This document shows positions 52,543 to 61,862 of a DNA stretch of 64,000 nucleotides, piece by piece (the first letter of the stretch is position 1; each line of letters opens with the position of its first letter). The notes below the pieces were generated by a model. It was not told where the DNA came from. It was given only the letters and a program-made list of their open reading frames with translations, and searched no databases. The DNA comes from Candidatus Kapaibacterium sp. (GTDB lineage: Bacteria; Bacteroidota; Ignavibacteria; Kapaibacteriales; UBA2268). The stretch lies in contig CALBDO010000008.1 of NCBI GenBank assembly GCA_937927515.1, positions 86,434 to 150,433 on the forward strand, given 5' to 3'. Made by a program: the position numbers and the translations under genes.

Positions 52543-54729
52543 CTATTGAGTTTTGGGTAAGATAATGGATACATAATTGCCATCGGGGCCAAGAGTGTCG
52601 AATTTAGTTTGACCATTCAAAATTCTAATCATTGAAGCAAACAAGGATATATTTAGGAGAATATCGTCGATGTCGTATCTAATTGCTTCGATGAGATTAG
52701 TTAAATTTTCGTTGTAAAGAGTAATCATCTTCGAAACGCTTTGATTTGGTGAAGCAAGCAACTGAATTTCTACATTACCTTCGGCTTTGTTGTCGATTAT
52801 TTGAACTTGGAATTTTATTTCAGCCATGTCATAAATAAATGCAATGAAAAGATATTCAAACGCTCGTCTAAGTTCACTTCGGTCACTTGCTACAACGACA
52901 TTTAGACTCTCTTCCTCAAACTGCAAGTTAAGCCTTTTAGTTGGAAACTTCTTTAAGAAATTAACAACTGCTTCGTTCATCACATTGCAGATGTTAATAG
53001 TACTTAGAATTTTTGACCCCTCTTTGCCAAATTCTGCAACATCAAACAAATCTGTCGACGAGCTCAGTAGTTTCTGGGTTTCGGTTACTGCAAGGTCTAA
53101 AAATACCTTAGTCTCTTCATCAAAAGCTTTTTGATTTTGCAAGAGAATCTGGTGGTAACCAGAGATAGTAGTCAATGCATTGCGTAATTGATGGCTGAAT
53201 TTGTTCATAAAATAGGACTTAAATTCGCTGGCTTCGCGTGTTATCTGCTCGGCCAAAATCATTTGTTTAGCTTTGATACGTTCTTCAATTTCTGCACGCT
53301 TTTCAAGGGTTATATCACGACCAATTGCGTAAATTAGCCCCTCTGAAGGTGAGAAGGTAAAAGACCAATTAACCCAAATCTCCTCGCCATTCCTTTTTTT
53401 CATCAGATAATCTACTTTTTTAGTAAACTCACTCGATGCATTATCAAGCGACGAGTAGAAATCGTTCATATCCTTTGCATTGGCGAAGAGAGTATCGATT
53501 TTCATCCCTATTAATTCCGTTGGTTCATAGCCAAAAACTTGTGTAGAGGCAGGATTCATGGTTTTCCAGACACCATCAAAACCAGCCACTGCGATGATAT
53601 CCTTGGTGGATTCTAAAATACGCCTTTGCGAGCGGGTCATTCTTTCGGCAAGGTCGATTGCGCGAGCACGACTTGTAGTAATTGATAAAATTAACCCAAA
53701 GAAAACAAAAGATAGAAGTAGCGAAACACCCAAAGCAACCAAAGGTAAGTACTTCTGAAATGAACCACCAAAATCTGGCACAGTGGCAAAATAAATGTAA
53801 ATCTTTTTATCGAGAATGTCGAACTCTTCGGTCCGAGATAGAATAGGTCGATAGCCAGTTCTAAGCAAATCTGCGTTGTAAGAACTGAATAAACGAGTTT
53901 CTAATAAATCATTTTCTCTTTGGTAACAATAGAAAACAATTGTGGTATCACTCGAAACAAGAGCCCCAAGTGATTGTTTGAAGAAGGTTGATATATCAAT
54001 TTCCAACATAACGGCAGATTTGAAAGCTTCTCTTCTTTGTTTGTTATTAGCAATTGGAAAACTCCGGTCGTAGACGGGATAAATCAAAAACATACTTAAT
54101 GTATCGCCTCCACGAAAATGGAAAGCATTAGTAGCAGTCGGCTCGCCTTTTTCAATTGCAAATTGGAACCAATCGTTTAAACGCTCCACCGAGCTTATAT
54201 CCAAACCACGAAGATGTTTATTCCTTTCCTCTGGAATTATAAATTCAATGGGGTAATATACATTTTTATCTATGAAAGGATTAATCTTGTAATCGTAGTA
54301 ACCCTGGCCTTGCACGTAATAGAGGAATTCAGTGACCCTTGCACGAGGAACCTTCTGCACAGACATAACACCAAGAATCGACTTGTAAGTATTTGTTGGA
54401 ACAGAAGCGTAAAGTAAAAGATAGTCTCTTACAACCTGAACCAAGTTATCATATAAACCACGTATGGATGTTGCAACTTGTAAATGTATATTGTAGCCAA
54501 TTTGAAATCTGGTCAATACAGAACTAATTGCTTTATCGAATGCAGCTATGTTATCAGATTTGACTTTTTGTTGAAAGTTATAATAAATAAAAAAGCTTAG
54601 AGCCAGCATAAATAAAAGGATTATATAAGCGGGAAGAGAACGAGAGATGGAAAACACACTCTTTTTCTTTCTTGCTGCTTCTTTCAAAATTGTTTCGTAT
54701 GACGAAATTTCATTTTCAATTTTGCTCAT
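52543..54729 (-). CDS. Membrane histidine kinase (CHASE-PAS-HisKA) with degenerate ATPase domain
   Basis: From ATG 54729 (728 residues) the order is: membrane helix about 31-51, an extracytoplasmic CHASE domain about 70-290 (SILGVMSVQKVPRARVTEF, EFIIPEERNKHLRGLDI), a second helix about 327-353, a PAS domain about 371-476, and HisKA with phospho-acceptor His513 in NKFSHQLRN. The C-terminal ATPase region lacks the N-box asparagine (expected around LRRAFEYLFIAFIYD) and the glycine-rich G1 box, although a final GNYVSIILP strand is kept. The track's start adds 29 residues overlapping the response regulator. It begins just one base after that gene's stop, so they form a pair. Confidence 0.82.
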   Translation of the reverse strand: MSKIENEISSYETILKEAARKKKSVFSISRSLPAYIILLFMLALSFFIYYNFQQKVKSDNIAAFDKAISSVLTRFQIGYNIHLQVATSIRGLYDNLVQVVRDYLLLYASVPTNTYKSILGVMSVQKVPRARVTEFLYYVQGQGYYDYKINPFIDKNVYYPIEFIIPEERNKHLRGLDISSVERLNDWFQFAIEKGEPTATNAFHFRGGDTLSMFLIYPVYDRSFPIANNKQRREAFKSAVMLEIDISTFFKQSLGALVSSDTTIVFYCYQRENDLLETRLFSSYNADLLRTGYRPILSRTEEFDILDKKIYIYFATVPDFGGSFQKYLPLVALGVSLLLSFVFFGLILSITTSRARAIDLAERMTRSQRRILESTKDIIAVAGFDGVWKTMNPASTQVFGYEPTELIGMKIDTLFANAKDMNDFYSSLDNASSEFTKKVDYLMKKRNGEEIWVNWSFTFSPSEGLIYAIGRDITLEKRAEIEERIKAKQMILAEQITREASEFKSYFMNKFSHQLRNALTTISGYHQILLQNQKAFDEETKVFLDLAVTETQKLLSSSTDLFDVAEFGKEGSKILSTINICNVMNEAVVNFLKKFPTKRLNLQFEEESLNVVVASDRSELRRAFEYLFIAFIYDMAEIKFQVQIIDNKAEGNVEIQLLASPNQSVSKMITLYNENLTNLIEAIRYDIDDILLNISLFASMIRILNGQTKFDTLGPDGNYVSIILPKTQ

Positions 54730-54730
54730 T

Positions 54731-55117
54731 TTATTGATTTCTCTTTTTATTTTCAATGATTTTTTCAATATCTGAAACGAAAGAAGGAATATTAATTGGT
54801 TTGGACATATATCCATCGAAACCGGAGCTTAGCATCTTCTGTGCATCTCCGGGCTGGGCAAGTCCAGTAATAGCAATAATTGGAACTTTCTCTAAATTCT
54901 TCTTCGAGCGAATTTTGTTGAGCAACTCTATGCCATTAATATCTGGTAGCAGAACATCAGTTAGAATACAAATCGGAGTGTTTGATTCAAGCCAAACAAG
55001 GGCGCTATTTGCATCATAGAACTCAACTGCATTATAACCACTTTTTTGCAGTACTGTTGCAAATAATTTTGCAATGGACTTATTGTCCTCAATAATACAA
55101 ATTATTCCTTTTTCCAT
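54731..55117 (-). CDS. Single-domain response regulator (CheY-like receiver)
   Basis: This 128-residue receiver has acidic residues ED near 10-11, the phospho-acceptor aspartate in CILTDVLLPDINGIELL (about 54), the Thr switch in IIAITGLA and the Lys in MSKPINI. There is no output domain, so it works by protein contact or phosphotransfer. It is immediately upstream of, and probably cotranscribed with, the CHASE-PAS kinase; it is the likely phosphorylation partner. It lies 30 bases after the OmpA-family gene on the same strand. Confidence 0.92.
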   Translation of the reverse strand: MEKGIICIIEDNKSIAKLFATVLQKSGYNAVEFYDANSALVWLESNTPICILTDVLLPDINGIELLNKIRSKKNLEKVPIIAITGLAQPGDAQKMLSSGFDGYMSKPINIPSFVSDIEKIIENKKRNQ

Positions 55118-55147
55118 TTTTCAATTGAAAAAATTCAAATTAAAAAA

Positions 55148-56539
55148 TTATTTAACAAGAAAAATTTCAACTCGTCGATTTTTCCTTCTGCCCTCTTCTG
55201 TTGTATTGTCTGCAATAGGATAAAAAGAAGAACGCGATGCACTTCGAATTCTTGAAGGGTTTACTTTCCTTGAAATTAAGTAGTTAACTACAGCTTGGGC
55301 TCGTAATCTACCACGCTCTGTATTTTGCTCCAATGTACCTTGGTTGTCCGAATGACCCTCCACAACTACTATGTAATCAGGATTAACTAACAAAAACTCT
55401 GCAAGAACATCCAATGTGTTTCGCATTGAAGGTGTAAGAGAAACAATGTCGGAACGAGTATATCCCTGTAAAACAATTTTTTGATTAGGATTAATCGTAA
55501 TTTTTTCTGGTGTTTCAACAATTTTTATTCCAGCTGAAATTTCATCTTCCTTTGTTAACGAGGCTTCCGCATAAACTTCAGAAGTAGGTACCACACTTAA
55601 TTCCAAAGAAGCAAATAATGGTGTTCTCTCAAAGCCAGAGAACATAATACCTCTTTTTGTAGTTGGAGGAGTTTGTACTATTGCCTCTGGTGGCTTCACA
55701 TATGTTGAATCATACTTCTTATAATCACTTTGTATTTCATCAGGCCCGAAAAGCAAGGAAAAACCACCTTTTATATGAAATGTGTTCAGATTTGAGGAAT
55801 AGCCACTAAATACGACTGTGCCATAATGTAGACTCAAAAAAGGTTTAGCCCTTACTCTAACGGTCTTTGAAATGTCCAAGAAAAGTAAATCCCATCCTGC
55901 TCCCAAGTGAAGATTTAAACGTAATCTTTTAGGATTAGCCGACAAAACCCAATCGGTGACAATTCTGGAACCATCTTTATACTCTACTTCTTGTAAACGC
56001 GATTTATCTCCAAAGAAGTATTCAAGGTCCAAACCACCAAAGGCGTGCAATCCTTCTATTGAAAAATTATATCTAACAGATGGCGAGAGCACCAAAGATT
56101 TAAAATCCAAAAGCAAAGCATACGTGTGCTCTTTCGAAAGTTCTGAATAGGAACGAACAAAACGGTTTTCCAAAATAGCAAATCTCAACATTCCTCCCCA
56201 GTGAGAACCTTTTGGTGAGTACTCTCCCGTTAAACCAAAAAGTACATTGACACCGTCCTTGCTCTCATGCAAAAGCAATCTATTCAGTGAATCACTCAAA
56301 GGTAGATATGGTCTTTCGGGTATCAACAGCTTCCCAATGTTAATGTTGTATGATAAATTAGTATAAGCACCAAACCACCAGTCTCCATAACTCCGGTTTA
56401 ATATTAAAGTATCTAAATTTGGCAAGACCTTGTAATCGAGAAAAGAACCGTAGGGAGCTTGTGCATAGGCTCGAGTTGCTATGAGAAATACAGACAATAC
56501 AACTACAAATCTTTTTTTCATCATTTCATTAAAAATCAT
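55148..56539 (-). CDS. OmpA-family outer-membrane protein
   Basis: A signal peptide (MKKRFVVVLSVFLIATRAYAQ) is followed by roughly 270 residues of outer-membrane barrel-like strands (MLRFAILENRF, LVLSPSVRYNFSIEGLHAFGG) and an Ile/Pro linker. A C-terminal OmpA domain spans about 350-463, with the peptidoglycan-binding Asp in GHSDNQG and Arg in GRLRAQAVV. The track start at 56539 overlaps the upstream stop as ATGA; ATGs at 56524 and 56521 would give a cleaner signal peptide. Coupling to the WD40 gene suggests the two proteins work together, perhaps as an anchor, which is inference. Confidence 0.87.
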   Translation of the reverse strand: MIFNEMMKKRFVVVLSVFLIATRAYAQAPYGSFLDYKVLPNLDTLILNRSYGDWWFGAYTNLSYNINIGKLLIPERPYLPLSDSLNRLLLHESKDGVNVLFGLTGEYSPKGSHWGGMLRFAILENRFVRSYSELSKEHTYALLLDFKSLVLSPSVRYNFSIEGLHAFGGLDLEYFFGDKSRLQEVEYKDGSRIVTDWVLSANPKRLRLNLHLGAGWDLLFLDISKTVRVRAKPFLSLHYGTVVFSGYSSNLNTFHIKGGFSLLFGPDEIQSDYKKYDSTYVKPPEAIVQTPPTTKRGIMFSGFERTPLFASLELSVVPTSEVYAEASLTKEDEISAGIKIVETPEKITINPNQKIVLQGYTRSDIVSLTPSMRNTLDVLAEFLLVNPDYIVVVEGHSDNQGTLEQNTERGRLRAQAVVNYLISRKVNPSRIRSASRSSFYPIADNTTEEGRRKNRRVEIFLVK

Positions 56540-58431
56540 TGGTAAATAATCAATTTCTTTGCCAAACTTGTAAAAGAAGTTTCCAAAACTATAATATACA
56601 ATCCGGAAGCAATATTTCGAGCATCAAGAGTTATTAAAGTCTCGGATGGATAACATTCTTTTTCCAGCAGCACCTTTACATGACCACTAATAGGATTTAT
56701 AAGCAGAAATTTACAAAAAATTGTTTTATCATTTTCAACTCTCAATTCAATCTTCCCTTCGTTATTATTATAATCAGCAAAAAAATTAACTTTCGGCATT
56801 AATTCAAATTTCATAAGGTTTGTTAAAGGTTTGCACACTTCAACAATTTCCACTGTTGCTGTGTCGAATATCCAAAGAATATTTTTCTTACCCCGAAAAT
56901 CAATGTGATTTATTTTAAATGTAGCTTTTCTATCTCCCCATGGATGCAAAGTATAAACATAAACAATTGCAAACGTATCAACATTAACAACGGAACGGAG
57001 CTTCGAATAGATTGTATCCTCCCAGCCAAATTTTAGAGCTTTATTTTCATCGTGATAGACACCAAAATGCTCGGCTGGCAACTGCAAAACAGCATATGAT
57101 GTATCATTGAAAAATCTATTCAAAGGTACTTCATAAATGTTTTTCAAAATTATAGGAAAACTCACAACCCTTCCAGCGTAAGACTGGATTGATGGATACA
57201 GTACCGAAATTGGAATAAAGTATGGTAAACTAAATTTCTGCTTAATATATTCAAACTCGAAGTTCTTATAAAGAGATATCTTCCCATTTCTCATTCCAAC
57301 CAAAAAGTAGGCGCCTCCACCTATGACTTTTAAAAAGGAAATGGCAGACTCCTCTTTCAATGGAATGTGCAACGAGATATTCAATGGGTAAAAAACTTGT
57401 GAAATTGTACTATCCAAAGAGACAGAAATCACCACAGGAACGACATCACAGAAATCAACACCTCGGATATGGAATGAATGTGAAGGGATGGAGTATTCCA
57501 GCTCTTTTGTTTTTAAATTATATATTCGGGATTTACCATCTATGCCACCAGCAATTACCAAAGTATCTTCGGGCGAGAAAGCCACAGACCAAACAACATT
57601 TTTATATGAATTATCGCGATTGGTGACAAACTCGGCTACTTTTTCATCAAGATTAATATCAAAAATTGTGACAATACCATCGTAATCACCTACGGCGAGA
57701 AGATATCCAGATTTAGAAAACTTTATGGAGTATATTTTTCGTTCCAGAGAGAATTTTTTAATTTCATTTAAATTTGAATCGAGTAGCACCACATCACCAG
57801 AAAAGGAGCCAAATGCAGTAAGTTTATTCTTTGGACAAACATCAATTGCCCTAATTAAAGCAGAAGAGCCCGAAACTCTTCGAAAAGAATTAGGTTTTTC
57901 AAAATCGTAAAGATAAATGGAACTATCGGCGGAAAAAATAACTTTCCTTGAACTAAAGAGAAATTTTGCAAAAAGTACTGGCTTTCCACTTGAATACGAG
58001 TCGATTAATTCTTGCTTTTCAGTACTCCAGATGCAAATCCTTCCATCAGAGGATGAAGATAACACCACACCTTCATCATCAAAATAATCAATCGAAGTTA
58101 TCTCAGTTGTATGAACATTTGGGGTTTTCCAAACCAAAATTGGATATGTAAAGTTAAGCGACTCATAATTAAAGAAAATGGAATCGATATCAGCAAGAGG
58201 AGGAAACCAACTGAAGGTTGTGCGATTAAAAAATCTACCAAGTTCAACCCAGTTACGATTGTCCAAGGAATATTCAAAGTATTGTATAGACAAAGTTTTG
58301 GTTTTGAAGTGAAAATCGACCTTACGACCAGCAATCAAAGAATCATCTAAAGTAGGATAAACAACTTGAGTGTAAATAAAATTTAAAGATACAAAGAAAA
58401 CAATAATGATTTGTGTAAAAAACCGAACCAC
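56536..58431 (-). CDS. WD40-repeat propeller protein with T9SS-type C-terminal tail
   Basis: A signal peptide (residues 1-21, ending FIYTQ) and a short beta domain precede WD40-like repeats from about residue 100 to 420, such as ITSIDYFDDEGVVLSSSSDGRICIWST, KIYSIKFSKSGYLLAVGDYDGIVTIFD written here in shortened form as YSIKFSKSGYLLAVGDY, and WSVAFSPEDTLVIAGG. After a further beta region the end resembles a type A sorting domain (ARNIASGLYIIVL, KKLIIYQ), so export by type IX secretion is likely. PorE-type proteins of Bacteroidota combine WD40 and OmpA domains in one chain; here they are neighbouring overlapping genes. It overlaps the OmpA gene by ATGA and is nine bases from the gene before it. 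Confidence 0.8.
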   Translation of the reverse strand: MVRFFTQIIIVFFVSLNFIYTQVVYPTLDDSLIAGRKVDFHFKTKTLSIQYFEYSLDNRNWVELGRFFNRTTFSWFPPLADIDSIFFNYESLNFTYPILVWKTPNVHTTEITSIDYFDDEGVVLSSSSDGRICIWSTEKQELIDSYSSGKPVLFAKFLFSSRKVIFSADSSIYLYDFEKPNSFRRVSGSSALIRAIDVCPKNKLTAFGSFSGDVVLLDSNLNEIKKFSLERKIYSIKFSKSGYLLAVGDYDGIVTIFDINLDEKVAEFVTNRDNSYKNVVWSVAFSPEDTLVIAGGIDGKSRIYNLKTKELEYSIPSHSFHIRGVDFCDVVPVVISVSLDSTISQVFYPLNISLHIPLKEESAISFLKVIGGGAYFLVGMRNGKISLYKNFEFEYIKQKFSLPYFIPISVLYPSIQSYAGRVVSFPIILKNIYEVPLNRFFNDTSYAVLQLPAEHFGVYHDENKALKFGWEDTIYSKLRSVVNVDTFAIVYVYTLHPWGDRKATFKINHIDFRGKKNILWIFDTATVEIVEVCKPLTNLMKFELMPKVNFFADYNNNEGKIELRVENDKTIFCKFLLINPISGHVKVLLEKECYPSETLITLDARNIASGLYIIVLETSFTSLAKKLIIYQ

Positions 58432-58439
58432 ATTAAGCT

Positions 58440-59723
58440 CTACCTAATTAATTGCAATTTAACAATTGCTCGTGAAATTTCAACAGTCGGGTCGTCTATC
58501 GGATAAGCAATAAATACAACGTTGTAGAGCCCTTCTTGCGCATTGTAGGAAGCAAGGAAATCAATGCTATGCTGTCCTTTTGGTGTATAGACACCTTTCA
58601 GCAAGTGTGTAACAATCCTGCCTTTTAAATCATTTACAAAAGCATCCAAGATAACATCATCTTCGACGATGTAATCAACTCGAGTAGATATACTAAATGG
58701 GTTTGGCGAAGGTGTTGCTTTTGTGATAATAGAATTTGGTATTCGTTCGCAATCATATGCAAGAGTTATTATATTGCCAAAGAAATCCTTATAAAGCAAT
58801 TTATAACAATACTCCAATCCTCTGTAAGCAACAGAATCAAATTCATAATGGTACGGTTTTCCGACAGAAGAAGTGCCCAAACCAACCAAAGTGCGGTTCA
58901 TTGGGTCGCTTCTACGGTAGTCGGCAACAGTATCAGAATAATAAATATCTTCAACATTTGGCTTTTCGGGGGTGCGTAAACCACGAACAACAATAAATCC
59001 ATCTACATATGCTTCTGATTGAGTTTCCCAAGATAGTCTTAATTTCTTCAGACCTACGTATTCTACATTGAAATACTTGAGAATTGTTTGGGGTGCGGGT
59101 GCTGTTGATGTAATAAAATTTACAAGGCTTCTTACTTTATCATCCATCTCAATATTGTCATTTACTTGCGCATAGTACATATTCGGCAAGAACAAACTAT
59201 CTTGGTCGAGTTTATAAGCACATGCTTGATAATATATGTATGGTTCGAGCCAACGTAGTTTCTGCGGGGGTAAAGTTCCATCCTTTGTTTTAATAACAAA
59301 TTTCCCGATTACTAATCCCTGGTCTGTTGAGGGAATGACACAGTCTTCGTAATTTTCTGGCCCTGCAATTGTGATACTGAAACGAAACGGTAGAACATTT
59401 GGAGTTACGATATAGCTTCGAGTGGGCAAAATCCCTGGTATAGCAACAATAGGCAAATCACTACTGCCAGGCAATAATTCAATTGTATGCCTATCGGGAG
59501 AAACATTGTAGCCAGCACTATCGAAAGCAAACTGAAAAGTAGCATTAGCGAAGTAAAGCCAGTTAGTGTTTACTCTTTGTAATCTCAAAACAAATTCAAG
59601 TTGATTACCCTTAGTCAATTTTACGCTATCCAAAACGACATTTGCATAATGCAAGGGCTGAGAAAATATATGATTTACGCAAAACAAAAGAATTATGGCA
59701 ATTGATTTTACAAAATTTTTCAT
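58440..59723 (-). CDS. Secreted protein with T9SS type A sorting domain
   Basis: I recognise only the ends. Residues 1-21 are a signal peptide (CVNHIFSQ), and the last ~85 residues form a type IX secretion C-terminal domain (TPSPNPFSISTRVDYIV, NDLKGRIVTHLL, GLYNVVFIAYP). Between them are two beta-rich regions, the first resembling a cohesin- or adhesion-type sandwich, the second a fibronectin type III-like segment near residues 210-270 (RLSWETQSEAYVDGFIVVRG). No catalytic motif was seen. It overlaps the dockerin-tailed gene by four bases and ends nine bases before the WD40 gene, so it belongs to the same operon. Confidence 0.78.
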   Translation of the reverse strand: MKNFVKSIAIILLFCVNHIFSQPLHYANVVLDSVKLTKGNQLEFVLRLQRVNTNWLYFANATFQFAFDSAGYNVSPDRHTIELLPGSSDLPIVAIPGILPTRSYIVTPNVLPFRFSITIAGPENYEDCVIPSTDQGLVIGKFVIKTKDGTLPPQKLRWLEPYIYYQACAYKLDQDSLFLPNMYYAQVNDNIEMDDKVRSLVNFITSTAPAPQTILKYFNVEYVGLKKLRLSWETQSEAYVDGFIVVRGLRTPEKPNVEDIYYSDTVADYRRSDPMNRTLVGLGTSSVGKPYHYEFDSVAYRGLEYCYKLLYKDFFGNIITLAYDCERIPNSIITKATPSPNPFSISTRVDYIVEDDVILDAFVNDLKGRIVTHLLKGVYTPKGQHSIDFLASYNAQEGLYNVVFIAYPIDDPTVEISRAIVKLQLIR

Positions 59724-61798
59724 GGTAAAAATGTTTTTCTACCTCGATTATTAATAGAATAATTTAAATCTCTTGTAGTTATAATTCCATCGAGATTTGT
59801 ATCCCAGATAAGGTATCCCTCGAAATCTCTTTCAGTCCATATATTTATCTGGTCGAATAAATCAATGACGCCATCAGCATTAACATCGCCAGCTGGTAAA
59901 CCAAAAACTAAACCAGAGGGTGTCTTTGCAAGTGGTTTAAGAGCATTTTCTCGTCCCATAACAAGTTCTGGCTTTGTGAAATCTATAGTGGCAACAAAAG
60001 AGCCTCTCTTCAAATTGACCTTTTCCTCTGTAACAACGGATAGGTGATTTCTATGTAAAATTGCGATGTAGTATGCAGTTGCTTGTGTATCAAATTTGAT
60101 TTGCATGTCGGTAAGAGGATACTCCCCATTTCTTCCAATTATTCTGCCGTCACTGGTTAAAAACCCAGTATAAACAATAGGTTTTGGGTCGGTTAATGTT
60201 CGACGAAATTCAATAACAATCCAATCTACGATTGAATCTGGGAATTGGCTCACAAAAATTTTCCCCCTATCAGGGTCGCGATTGTATGGGAAAATGTCTG
60301 GCGGTGTATTTGGCAAAGAATTTTTTGCCTGTAAATCATTTGCCATAATACCATTACGCCAAGCTCCCTCTAAAATTGCTTTACCTTTGAAAGCAAATGG
60401 ATAGAGATACGAGCTTCCAATCGCAAAATCGCCGCTTTGCACCCGTGTGGAGGATTTGACCACATTATATGCCCAACCGTTAAGGGTATCAAATTGAACA
60501 ACGTCTTCCTCCCCGACATCTACCCAGTTCGACCCATCCCACCATTGAAGTTTCAACTTGTAAACATCAAGTCCATTCGTTTCATCTACGGAGGTATCTG
60601 ATGAATGCCTCCACCCATAACCAACAATCGGATAGAATTCTGGTATTAAGTCTCCAGATGAGTTTCTTGGGAAAATAGAAATCTGTCTGCGAACTTTTGT
60701 ATCCCCAAATGCCCAGTTTGGATGCCGCCTTGGCTTTACACGAAAAGTAACTTCAGATGCACCATTTTTGTTATTTTCATTGGTAAAAATTAAATACGTA
60801 TAAAGATTGTTAAATAGAATTGGTGTAGAGTCTGCTCTTAAAGATGTTCTGCGAAAGCTGCCATCAATTTCCGCTTGTGCATTTAAAAACTGAGGATTTG
60901 TTTCTGATGTAAGCGTAAGAGTGTACCATGTGCTATCGTCGGGCTCGGTATAAATACTTGAAAGTAAGCGTAGTGAATCATTAACTGTAACATTCTTTGA
61001 AAGAACAAGCCCACCACTATTGCGCACGTCGAGATTGCCCAATATATTAGCTTCGTCTGGTAATTCACCTCCACTGACTATCGTACCATTACCCCTGTAT
61101 TCGACATCAACACGTTTTCCAAAAACTGGAGTTGTAGCCAGGGATGCTCCAGAGTAACGCACAATTTTGGCAGAATCGCCTAAATAAAAATTTGTCGATG
61201 CTGAATTAATAAATTCACCACGAGAAAGAATTAACAGATAATCCACTTTGAAACCACCACCTCGAATTACCACCGCTCCAAAGGGATTATCCAAGTGCAG
61301 AACTGGAAAGTTTCCAGTACCCCAAATATCCTGCCACTTGGCACCGGCAAGTCGAATTTCTTTATCTCCAAAAATACTGCTTGTATTTGCAACAGGACCA
61401 AGCGCCCAGATATCTCCACGAAACAGATTTATACGCGCAGAGTCTGTCAACAGCAAACTATCCCTTGCTACCAATGGCAGTGGGTTATTTCCAAACTTAC
61501 GCACAGGGTCGATGATTTTCAACCCAGCACCACTAATCACAAGTTGATTGTAAACAATATTTGGCACCTCTTGTGTAAAAGCGGGGCAGGTAGCTGTATA
61601 TTCAAATCGTCCATCAATTGTATCATTTAAATTTTTTACCTGACCAGCACGAACACGGATTGTGCCTAAATTATTGATTGTTCCACCAGTATTGTCCAGA
61701 GTTATACCCTGTGCATCGAGAATGTAAATAGTCAAGAAAAAAACAATCAGCTTAATTATCATTTTCTTGACTATCTGTATTTGCCCTTCAAAGTTCAT
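59720..61798 (-). CDS. Surface protein with dockerin-like C-terminal calcium repeats
   Basis: The 692-residue product starts with a hydrophobic signal (MIIKLIVFFLTIYILDAQ if ATG 61762 is used; the track ORF starts at 61798). A repetitive beta-rich body follows, beginning ITLDNTGGTINNLGTIRVRAG. The end has two EF-hand-like calcium loops, GDVNADGVIDLFDQINI and DTNLDGIITTRDLNY, the type I dockerin pattern. No cohesin gene is recognisable in the window; in FCB bacteria dockerin-like ends are also found on T9SS-associated proteins. The N-terminus resembles that of the upstream protein. It overlaps the following gene by ATGA. Confidence 0.75.
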   Translation of the reverse strand: MNFEGQIQIVKKMIIKLIVFFLTIYILDAQGITLDNTGGTINNLGTIRVRAGQVKNLNDTIDGRFEYTATCPAFTQEVPNIVYNQLVISGAGLKIIDPVRKFGNNPLPLVARDSLLLTDSARINLFRGDIWALGPVANTSSIFGDKEIRLAGAKWQDIWGTGNFPVLHLDNPFGAVVIRGGGFKVDYLLILSRGEFINSASTNFYLGDSAKIVRYSGASLATTPVFGKRVDVEYRGNGTIVSGGELPDEANILGNLDVRNSGGLVLSKNVTVNDSLRLLSSIYTEPDDSTWYTLTLTSETNPQFLNAQAEIDGSFRRTSLRADSTPILFNNLYTYLIFTNENNKNGASEVTFRVKPRRHPNWAFGDTKVRRQISIFPRNSSGDLIPEFYPIVGYGWRHSSDTSVDETNGLDVYKLKLQWWDGSNWVDVGEEDVVQFDTLNGWAYNVVKSSTRVQSGDFAIGSSYLYPFAFKGKAILEGAWRNGIMANDLQAKNSLPNTPPDIFPYNRDPDRGKIFVSQFPDSIVDWIVIEFRRTLTDPKPIVYTGFLTSDGRIIGRNGEYPLTDMQIKFDTQATAYYIAILHRNHLSVVTEEKVNLKRGSFVATIDFTKPELVMGRENALKPLAKTPSGLVFGLPAGDVNADGVIDLFDQINIWTERDFEGYLIWDTNLDGIITTRDLNYSINNRGRKTFLP

Positions 61799-61823
61799 AA
61801 CTCATCCATTAAATTTAAATTAT

Positions 61824-61851
61824 TCCCTACCCCCGAAATTGGGGGTAGGGA
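61824..61851 (-). terminator. Strong hairpin between the two surface-protein genes (terminator or attenuator)
   Basis: The arms TCCCTACCCCC and GGGGGTAGGGA are an 11-bp perfect inverted repeat around a six-base loop, the most GC-rich stem in the window. It begins about 11 bases after the stop of the 700-residue protein and 26 bases before the next ATG. The downstream minus-strand sequence is ATAATTTAAATTT rather than a U-tract, so partial termination or mRNA protection is as likely as full termination. Confidence 0.55.
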
Positions 61852-61862
61852 TGAAATCGATA

